Assembly: GCA_030726195.1 (NCBI GenBank)
Contig: JANREF010000237.1
Span: 8,682-21,555, forward strand
Reading direction: 5' to 3'
DNA: 12,874 nt
Source of the DNA: Burkholderiaceae bacterium
GTDB lineage: Bacteria > Pseudomonadota > Gammaproteobacteria > Burkholderiales > Burkholderiaceae_C
The notes beneath the pieces were generated by a model. That model did no database searches. It was given only the letters and a program-made list of their open reading frames with translations, and was not told where the DNA came from. Position 1 is the first letter of the stretch; every line of letters starts with the position of its first letter. Shown here piece by piece: positions 6,951 through 12,874 of the stretch. Both the position numbers and the translations under genes were made by a program.

Positions 6951-9900
6951 TCAGGTTGACTGGGTTGGGAAGCGCCGTTGATTGACGGCGTAATACAACA
7001 CGGGGATGACCACCAAGGTCAGCAAAGTGGACACGGCAATGCCAAAAATCAATGTGATGGCCAAACCATTGAAAATGGGATCGTCCAAAATAAAGAAAGC
7101 ACCCACCATGGCTGCCAAGCCGGTCAAGGCAATGGGCTGCGCACGCACGGCGGCCGACTGCACCACAGCGGTGGCAAACGACAAGCCGCGTGCGGTTTCA
7201 AGCTCAATAAAGTCCACCAACAAAATAGAGTTGCGCACGATGATGCCGGCCAAGGCAATCATGCCAATCATGCTGGTAGCCGTGAACTGCGCGCCCAACA
7301 ACGCATGGCCTGGCATCACGCCAATGATGGTCAGTGGGATAGGCGCCATGATGATCAGCGGCGTGACATAGCTCTTGAACTGCGCCACCACCAACAGGTA
7401 AATCAAGATCAAGCCCACGGCATAGGCCGCGCCCATGTCGCGGAAGGTCTCGTAAGTGATTTGAGACTCCCCGTCCCACTTCACGCTGTAGCCACGCAAG
7501 CCATCGCTGGGCTGGCTGATCCAGTACTCCTGCAGCGCACCTGCGCCCGGCAGTGCCGCGTTTTGCAAACGCGTGCGAATGTCGGCCAAGCCGTACAAGG
7601 GCGAGTCCAAGTGCCCAGCCATGTCGCCCATGACGTAGGTCACCGGCATCATGTCTTTGCGGTGGCGCACCACATCGACCACACCCCGCTGCACAGTGAC
7701 CAACTCCGACAATGGCACCAAGCTGCCATTGGCCGCGCGCATGGGCGTGGCCAGCACCGCGTCCATACCCACCTGCGCACTGCGCGGCAGCTGCAAGCGA
7801 ACGGGCACGGCATATTTGTGTGTGCCGCTGTGTATGAACGTGGCGTCTAGACCGCTGAGTGCGGCTTGTGCCGCTTGCGCAATGGCCGCCTCTGGAATAC
7901 CCAAGCTTTGCGCCTTGCTGCTTTGCACACGCAAGAACACGCGCGGCGAGGCCTCTACCAAGCTCGTGTCTACACCCACGATATCGGGCGTGTCCTTGAA
8001 TTGTTGGGCCAAACTGGTGGCAATGCGCGCACGGCCTTCGTAGTCGGGGCCATAAATTTCAGCCACGATGGGCGACATGACGGGCGGGCCCGGCGGCACC
8101 TCCACCACCTTCACTCGCGCGCCATAGGTGTTGGCAATTGCTTCCAAGTCTGGGCGCAAGCGCTGCGCGATGGCATGGCTTTTTTCACTGCGGTGCGACT
8201 TGTCAACCAAGTTCACCTGCATGTCCGCGCTGTGGGGCTGCGCGCGCAAATAGTACTGGCGCACCAAGCCGTTGAAAGTGATGGGGCCTGCGTTGCCCAC
8301 ATAGGCCTGCATGTTGCGCACCTCAGGCTGCGCGGCCAAATAGTCGCCCATGGCTTGCATGGCAGCAGCGGTATCTTCCAGCGGCGTACCAACCGGCATG
8401 TCCACCACCAGTTGAAACTCGCTCTTGTTGTCAAACGGCAGCATCTTCAACACCACCGCTTGCACCACGGCCAGGCCAACCGACAGCAGCATGGCAGCCA
8501 CCACACCCACGGCCAACAAGCGGCGCTTGGCCGCGCTGGCCAACAGCGGCGTGAGTATGGCTGTGAAGCTGCGCTGCAACCAATGGGTCAACTTCGACGA
8601 CTCGTGCTGGCCGTGGCCACCGCCTTGGCTGGGTTTGCTCAGCTTGAGCGCCAACCACGGTGTCACCGTGAAGGCAATGGCCAAAGACAAGGCCATGCCC
8701 ATGCTTGCATTGATGGGGATGGGGCTCATGTAAGGCCCCATCAAGCCACTCACAAATGCCATGGGCAACAGGGCTGCAATCACCGTGAGTGTGGCCAAAA
8801 TGGTGGGGCCGCCCACCTCGTCCACCGCGCGTGGAATGATGCGCGACAACGGCAAGTCAGGCGTGAGTTGGCGGTGCCTGTGTATGTTCTCAACCACCAC
8901 AATGGCGTCGTCCACCAAGATGCCAATCGAGAAAATGAGCGCAAACAGCGACACACGGTTGAGGGTAAAGCCCCATGCCCATGATGCAAACAACGTTGCA
9001 GTGAGCGTGAGTATGACGGCTGCACCCACAATCACAGCTTCGCGTCGGCCCAACGCCAAGCCCACCAAGACAATCACGCTGCCGGTTGCAAAGGCGAGTT
9101 TTTGTATGAGCTTGTTGGCCTTCTCGGCTGCAGTCTCGCCGTAATCACGGGTGACCTGCGCGACCACACCCTGGGGTATCAAGCTGTTGTCCAACTCGGC
9201 CAAGCGCGCGCGCACGCCGCTGGCCACATCGACCGCGTTTTCACCAGGCTTTTTGGTCACGGTGATCGTGACAGCACGTTGGTGGCGCACGCCTTGTTGC
9301 GCCGTACTGTCTGCGTTGTTTGCATCGTTGATTGCGCCCGCACCGGTTGCAAACCAGGTGTAGTTCTGAGGCTGGGCCGTGGTCCACGACACATCGGCCA
9401 CTTCACGCAAAAACACAGGACGGGCTTGGTGCACGCCCACCACAATGTCGCCTACATCCTTGTCGCTGGTGAGAAAGCCACCGGTGCGCACGGCCCAGGT
9501 TTGCGCGCCGCCAGGCGCCAAGACGCTGCCCGATGGCAAGCCCAGATTGGCCGAGGCAATGGCGCGCTGCAAACTGGCAATGTCCACGCCCATGACTTGC
9601 ATGCGACCGGGATTGAGCGCTACGCGCACCACTTGCGCTGCGCCGCCAATGGTTTGCACCTCGCGCGTACCTGGCACACGCTTGAGTTCGGCCTCAATGC
9701 CTTGAGCCACCTGGCGCAAATCTACGGCCACATCGTCGCTCGCGTGCAAGGTAATGCCCAAGACCGGTACATCGTCAATGCCTTTGGGCTTGACGATGGG
9801 CGGCATCACGCCAGCAGCTTGCGGCAGCCAGTCGCTGTTGCTGTTGAGCACATCGTACAAACGCACCAAGGCGTCGGTGCGTGGCACGCCCACCTTGTAT

Positions 9901-10268
9901 TGCACGGTCATCACCGCCATGCCCTCCATGGCCATGGCATAGGTGTGCTCCACACCGGCAATTTGTGACAACACTTGCTCGGCAGGTGCAGCCACCAAGT
10001 TCTCCACCTCGGCACTGCTCGCACCGGGAAACGGAATCATGACGTTGGCCATGGTCACGTTGATTTGCGGCTCCTCCTCGCGTGGCGTGACCAGCACGGC
10101 AAACAAACCCAGCAGCAAGGCCACCAACGCCAACAACGGCGTGATGGCATTCGACTGGAACGCTCGCGCAAGACGCCCAGAAAAGCCCAACTCGTCTTGG
10201 TGCACCGCTTGATGCGGCTCTGGCGTCGCGCCGTCATGTGGCGTGGGCGTATGTGGTGTGTGGTGCAT
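6951..10268 (-). CDS. RND efflux pump inner-membrane permease
   Basis: A 1105-residue resistance-nodulation-division permease, a proton-driven exporter that works as a trimer with a periplasmic adaptor and an outer-membrane channel. The AcrB layout is visible: first membrane helix at about 42-60, a large periplasmic loop beginning with REEEPQINV (63-71), then helices 2-6. The TM4 proton-relay pair Asp453-Asp454 lies in GILVDDAIVVVEN. A second periplasmic loop and helices 8-12 follow, including FKSYVTPLIIMAPIPLTIIG and the conserved GIIVRNSILLVDF. It is somewhat longer than AcrB, partly from an N-terminal cytoplasmic tail with six His in its first 23 residues. The sequence belongs with hydrophobe/amphiphile-type pumps rather than CusA-like metal pumps, judging from the lack of an evident methionine relay; the substrate is not readable. 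It follows the adaptor gene by 69 bases, with a poor ribosome site, and precedes DUF2892. No outer-membrane factor is encoded in the window. Confidence 0.93.
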   Translation of the reverse strand: MHHTPHTPTPHDGATPEPHQAVHQDELGFSGRLARAFQSNAITPLLALVALLLGLFAVLVTPREEEPQINVTMANVMIPFPGASSAEVENLVAAPAEQVLSQIAGVEHTYAMAMEGMAVMTVQYKVGVPRTDALVRLYDVLNSNSDWLPQAAGVMPPIVKPKGIDDVPVLGITLHASDDVAVDLRQVAQGIEAELKRVPGTREVQTIGGAAQVVRVALNPGRMQVMGVDIASLQRAIASANLGLPSGSVLAPGGAQTWAVRTGGFLTSDKDVGDIVVGVHQARPVFLREVADVSWTTAQPQNYTWFATGAGAINDANNADSTAQQGVRHQRAVTITVTKKPGENAVDVASGVRARLAELDNSLIPQGVVAQVTRDYGETAAEKANKLIQKLAFATGSVIVLVGLALGRREAVIVGAAVILTLTATLFASWAWGFTLNRVSLFALIFSIGILVDDAIVVVENIHRHRQLTPDLPLSRIIPRAVDEVGGPTILATLTVIAALLPMAFVSGLMGPYMSPIPINASMGMALSLAIAFTVTPWLALKLSKPSQGGGHGQHESSKLTHWLQRSFTAILTPLLASAAKRRLLAVGVVAAMLLSVGLAVVQAVVLKMLPFDNKSEFQLVVDMPVGTPLEDTAAAMQAMGDYLAAQPEVRNMQAYVGNAGPITFNGLVRQYYLRAQPHSADMQVNLVDKSHRSEKSHAIAQRLRPDLEAIANTYGARVKVVEVPPGPPVMSPIVAEIYGPDYEGRARIATSLAQQFKDTPDIVGVDTSLVEASPRVFLRVQSSKAQSLGIPEAAIAQAAQAALSGLDATFIHSGTHKYAVPVRLQLPRSAQVGMDAVLATPMRAANGSLVPLSELVTVQRGVVDVVRHRKDMMPVTYVMGDMAGHLDSPLYGLADIRTRLQNAALPGAGALQEYWISQPSDGLRGYSVKWDGESQITYETFRDMGAAYAVGLILIYLLVVAQFKSYVTPLIIMAPIPLTIIGVMPGHALLGAQFTATSMIGMIALAGIIVRNSILLVDFIELETARGLSFATAVVQSAAVRAQPIALTGLAAMVGAFFILDDPIFNGLAITLIFGIAVSTLLTLVVIPVLYYAVNQRRFPTQST

Positions 10269-10275
10269 GATCGTT

Positions 10276-10290
10276 AAGCCTGGTTGGCTT
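10276..10290 (-). promoter_or_regulatory. Small hairpin over the ribosome-binding region of the RND gene
   Basis: On the minus strand AAGCC-AACCA-GGCTT can fold into a 5-bp stem ending 7 bases before the permease ATG. The only purine-rich stretch near the start, AGG, lies partly in this stem. It follows a repetitive CAAGCCAAACCAAGCCAACC tract. It might lower or tune translation of the permease relative to the adaptor, but a 5-bp stem is easily a chance occurrence. Confidence 0.25.
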
Positions 10291-10337
10291 GGTTTGGCTT
10301 GTTTCGCATGGTGCGACTTGGCGGGCGTTTATGACGC

Positions 10338-11483
10338 TCAGTTGGCCCGGTTGACGGCTGCGCCCACCGGCGCGCCTTGCGCTGCACGCAAGGGCTGCAA
10401 GGCCACTTGTTCGCCAGCGCGCAGGCCTGCCAACACGCTGACCATGTCTTGTGCGCCGCTGTTGGGGGCGATGCGCACCGCGCGCAGCGCAAACGTTGGG
10501 CTGGCGCCGGGTGTGGCCACGTACACCGCGGTCATGTCCCCACGCTGCACCAGCGCTTGGCGGGGCACTTGCAGCTGGGTGGCCGCAGCGCTTGCAAAGC
10601 GCACCTCCACGGTTTGCCCTGCCAGCAATTGATCGGCTTGCCCGCCCACCACATTGAGCCGCCACAACACGGTTTGACTCATCGCATCAGCGGCGCTGGC
10701 ATGGGTGACGGCACCGACCGCCAGTGCTTGGCCGCTGGCCATGTACGCGCTGGGTGAGGCGTCATCAGCCAAGGCTGTGTGCTGTGACAGCGGCAACTGC
10801 ACCGCCACACGCAAGGGTGCCGGTGCGTACATGGTGATGACCGGCACGCCCGGCATGGCCACGTCGCCTGTGGTTTGGTGTGTGGTTTGCACAATGCCTG
10901 CAAAGGGCGCAGTGATGCGCGTGAAGCCATTGGCTGCGCTGGCCTGCGTTTGACCGGCTTGCGCAACCAGCCACTGTGCCTTGGCAGCGTCCACGGCTGC
11001 CACGCTCAGAAAACCCTGCTCACGCAGCGCTTGCACGCGCTTGTAGTTGGCCAGTGCTTGTTCGGTTTGGGCGTTGGCTTGGGCCACGCCCGCTTGGGTG
11101 GTGCGCGCATCAATGGTGGCCAACACTTGGCCTGCGACCACCGCATCGCCAACGGCGACATGCAGCTTGGTGATGCGTCCGCCCACTTGCGCGGCCAAGG
11201 TGGCTTGATGGACTGGCTCCACGATACCCGTGGTGGTATAGCTGCCTTGGGCCTGCAGTGTGCGGGCCACATAGGTGGGCACGCTGTCCTGCGCGGTGCG
11301 CTGGGCAGCCGCTGCTGTGGGCGCTGGCGTGGTCGCGCGTGCCGCCCCCCACACCACCACACCCGCCACAACCAGAACCCCCATCGCGACATAAGCGTAT
11401 ACGGGCTTGTGGGCAAACCGTGCCACGGCTGACAAGGGGTATGAGCCAGCTTCACGTGAAGCTGATTGCGGTGTGTTGGACAT
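10338..11483 (-). CDS. RND periplasmic adaptor (membrane fusion protein, HlyD/AcrA family)
   Basis: A 381-residue membrane fusion protein that bridges the RND permease to an outer-membrane channel. A single membrane anchor (27-47) follows a short cytoplasmic N-terminus; there is no lipobox. After an Ala/Pro/Thr-rich linker come a half-lipoyl segment (AAQVGGRITKLHVAVGDAVVAGQVLATID, 98-126), an alpha-helical hairpin (about 128-183), the second half-lipoyl strand (TRITAPFAGIVQT, 188-200), a beta-barrel and the membrane-proximal region. The frame is open up to 11531, but ATG 11483 is preceded by GGAG at the right distance and lies about 30 bases downstream of the predicted transcription start. 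The upstream Met codons at 11501 and 11531 have no ribosome site, and the latter lies inside the promoter. First gene of the pump operon, under the palindromic operator. Substrate unknown. Confidence 0.92.
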   Translation of the reverse strand: MSNTPQSASREAGSYPLSAVARFAHKPVYAYVAMGVLVVAGVVVWGAARATTPAPTAAAAQRTAQDSVPTYVARTLQAQGSYTTTGIVEPVHQATLAAQVGGRITKLHVAVGDAVVAGQVLATIDARTTQAGVAQANAQTEQALANYKRVQALREQGFLSVAAVDAAKAQWLVAQAGQTQASAANGFTRITAPFAGIVQTTHQTTGDVAMPGVPVITMYAPAPLRVAVQLPLSQHTALADDASPSAYMASGQALAVGAVTHASAADAMSQTVLWRLNVVGGQADQLLAGQTVEVRFASAAATQLQVPRQALVQRGDMTAVYVATPGASPTFALRAVRIAPNSGAQDMVSVLAGLRAGEQVALQPLRAAQGAPVGAAVNRAN

Positions 11484-11519
11484 GGACAGGCTCCTGCGCA
11501 TTGTGTGATGAACACCGCA

Positions 11520-11548
11520 AGAATAACACATACCCCTAGGGGTATCAA
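11520..11548 (-). promoter_or_regulatory. Sigma-70-type promoter of the pump operon
   Basis: Read on the minus strand: -35 TTGATA (11548 to 11543, five of six consensus), an exact 17-base spacer, and -10 TATTCT (11525 to 11520, four of six). Predicted start is near 11513, giving a leader of about 30 nt before ATG 11483. The 137 bases between this point and the alr stop hold no gene or clear terminator that I can support. Confidence 0.65.
11530..11545. promoter_or_regulatory. Perfect 16-bp palindrome, likely repressor operator (CsoR/CstR-like)
   Basis: ATACCCCTAGGGGTAT is identical to its own reverse complement over all 16 bases. Its outer half overlaps the -35 by three bases and the rest fills most of the -10/-35 spacer, so a bound protein would block polymerase. 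Operators of the CsoR-family repressors (copper sensor CsoR, persulfide sensor CstR, formaldehyde sensor FrmR) are GC-tract dyads of this kind, flanked by A/T. From memory, the CstR consensus is ATACCC...GGGTAT. No CsoR-family gene is in the window, so the protein would be encoded elsewhere. Confidence 0.65.
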
Positions 11549-11682
11549 ATGTTTACCGCCATTCCTGAAATAAAACTTATCTCAGAGTGGCCTGCACAGC
11601 GCGGCAACCAGCCCCAAGGGTTTCCTTCTTACAACACATTAGACACAGCGGCCATGCACGCCACTTTGACGCAGGCGCTGGT

Positions 11683-12825
11683 TTACAGGTCGGCGTCCAG
11701 CTCTACCGGCACACGCAGGGCCAGCGCGCACATGAGCTCATAGGCAATGGTTTGGGCGCTGTGGGCCACTTCATCCACGGGCAGTACCACGCCGTTGCTG
11801 GCTTGGCCCCACAGCACAACTTCGGTGCCCAATCCCGGCAAGGCTGGGCGCTGCGCCAGCACGGGTGTGAGGTCTACGGTGAGCATGTCCATGCTCACAC
11901 GCCCCACCACGCGGGTGCGTATGCCATCAACCAACACAGGCGTGTCAGTGGGTGCATGGCGTGGGTAGCCGTCGGCATAGCCACAGGCCACCACGCCAAT
12001 GCTCATGGCTTGGTCGGCTGTAAAGCGCGAGCCGTAACCCACGGTGTCGCCTGGCTGTAAGTGCTGCACCGCCAGCAATTGGCTCTTGAGCGTCATGCCT
12101 GGGCGCAAGTCCCACGACGCCGCGCTGCCTTGCGGGTGGTCGGGCGCGCTGCCATACATGGCAATACCAGCGCGCACCCAGTCTGCGCTCAGTTGGCCGT
12201 GCTGGCCTTCACCGGCCAAGGCCAAGCCGGCATGGCGCAGCGTGGCCGCGCTGTTGCACAGCGCGCGCGCACCAGCCAAGTCTTGCGTGGCACGCTCAAA
12301 CTGCGCGACTTGGTGGGCCACGCCGCGCTCGCCATCGGCGTCGCTGAAGTGGGTCATGAGCGAAATTTCTTCGACCTGAGTGAGCGCGTTCAAGCGCGTC
12401 CACGCCGCACGAAACGCGTTGGGCGTGAAGCCCAAACGGTTCATGCCCGAGTTGAGCTTGAGGAACACCCGGTGGCCTACCTGCGTTTTATGCGCGGCCA
12501 GCCAATCGATTTGCTCGTTGCAATGCACGGTGTGCCACAGATCTAGACGCGAGCACAGCTCCAAGTCACGCGGCTCAAACACACCTTCAAGCAACAAAAT
12601 AGGGCCGCGCCAGCCCAAGGCGCGCACACGCTGCGCCTCCTCCAAATCCAGCAGCGCAAAGCCGTCGGCACCGCGCAATGCATCAAAAGCGCGTTCTATG
12701 CCATGGCCATAGGCGTTGGCTTTCACAACGGCCCACACCCTGGCGTTGGGCGCAGCAGCTTTCATGCGCGACAGGTTGTGGCGCAGGTTGGCAGGATGGA
12801 TCACAGCTTTGATGGGACGTGGCAT
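11683..12825 (-). CDS. alr: Alanine racemase
   Basis: A 380-residue PLP-dependent alanine racemase, interconverting L- and D-alanine to supply D-Ala for peptidoglycan. It is a fold-type III enzyme with an N-terminal TIM barrel and a C-terminal beta domain. The PLP-binding Lys35 is in [11 protein letters not shown] (32-42). The opposite catalytic base Tyr264 is in [10 protein letters not shown]. Substrate-binding features include [10 protein letters not shown] (124-133), [10 protein letters not shown] (216-225) and GRVSMDML (308-315), and it ends with the usual [12 protein letters not shown]. Full length, with no damage seen. The ATG at 12825 gives a normal N-terminus; no clear ribosome site is visible and the sequence just upstream is a period-9 tandem repeat. 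It could equally be a catabolic DadX, but no dadA is next to it, so the biosynthetic assignment is preferred. It lies upstream of the pump operon on the same strand, which has its own promoter. Confidence 0.95.
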   Translation of the reverse strand: MPRPIKAVIHPANLRHNLSRMKAAAPNARVWAVVKANAYGHGIERAFDALRGADGFALLDLEEAQRVRALGWRGPILLLEGVFEPRDLELCSRLDLWHTVHCNEQIDWLAAHKTQVGHRVFLKLNSGMNRLGFTPNAFRAAWTRLNALTQVEEISLMTHFSDADGERGVAHQVAQFERATQDLAGARALCNSAATLRHAGLALAGEGQHGQLSADWVRAGIAMYGSAPDHPQGSAASWDLRPGMTLKSQLLAVQHLQPGDTVGYGSRFTADQAMSIGVVACGYADGYPRHAPTDTPVLVDGIRTRVVGRVSMDMLTVDLTPVLAQRPALPGLGTEVVLWGQASNGVVLPVDEVAHSAQTIAYELMCALALRVPVELDADL

Positions 12826-12827
12826 GA

Positions 12828-12874
12828 CGGTAATAGCGGTAATAACTGTTCTGACTGTTGTGACTGTTGTGACT
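12828..12874. repeat. Period-9 tandem repeat upstream of alr, running off the window
   Basis: Successive 9-base units on the plus strand are CGGTAATAG, CGGTAATAA, CTGTTCTGA, CTGTTGTGA, CTGTTGTGA, then CT at the edge. There are thus two related sub-families, with the last two full units identical. It begins two bases from the alr start codon and occupies the expected leader and ribosome-binding region. Its full length and copy number are not visible. Confidence 0.7.

Noticed and set aside
7866..9968. Long plus-strand open frames (372 and 288 codons) opposite the RND permease
   Set aside because: Rich in His, Gln and Arg with no domain features; antisense shadows of the permease codon pattern.
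11549..11743. 64-codon plus-strand frame in the gap between alr and the pump operon
   Set aside because: No ribosome site, no recognisable domain, and it runs into the antisense of alr; not supported as a gene.

Overview
The window is a stretch of bacterial chromosome, fairly GC-rich and gene-dense. Its content best fits a betaproteobacterium of the Burkholderiales, probably Comamonadaceae-like. That placement rests on overall composition, protein character and gene neighbourhoods, and no search was run. Nine protein-coding genes are supported, eight on the minus strand and one on the plus strand. No rRNA, tRNA, CRISPR array, transposase or phage gene was seen, and no gap between genes exceeds about 300 bases.

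From the right-hand end, minus strand: alr (alanine racemase) is preceded by a period-9 tandem repeat that runs off the window. Next comes a three-gene unit: a periplasmic adaptor, an RND pump permease and a small DUF2892 (YgaP-like) membrane protein. A TDT-family (TehA/SLAC1/Ssu1 superfamily) transporter follows about 110 bases later. The unit starts from a recognisable promoter (TTGATA-N17-TATTCT). Its 17-base spacer lies almost wholly inside a perfect 16-base palindrome, ATACCCCTAGGGGTAT. This shape and placement recall operators of the CsoR/CstR/FrmR repressor family. Together with the DUF2892 partner, it suggests a pump switched on by copper or, more attractively, by reactive sulfur species. 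No regulator gene and no outer-membrane factor are in the window.

The left half holds a LysR-type regulator (plus strand) divergent from mmsA, then a small DUF2007 protein, then a GMC-family flavin dehydrogenase. The last two overlap by ATGA. LysR, mmsA and a GMC dehydrogenase together match the 3-hydroxypropionate catabolic arrangement described in Pseudomonas: the GMC enzyme makes malonate semialdehyde and MmsA converts it to acetyl-CoA and CO2. The DUF2007 protein is an unexplained extra.

Beyond the GMC gene is a 216-base gap with a duplicated CTTTCCCTAGGC element, a long stem-loop and a strong intrinsic terminator, all read on the minus strand. It could be an elaborate 3' end or a separate small RNA gene. 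The last gene is a TSUP (TauE/SafE, YfcA-like) anion exporter.
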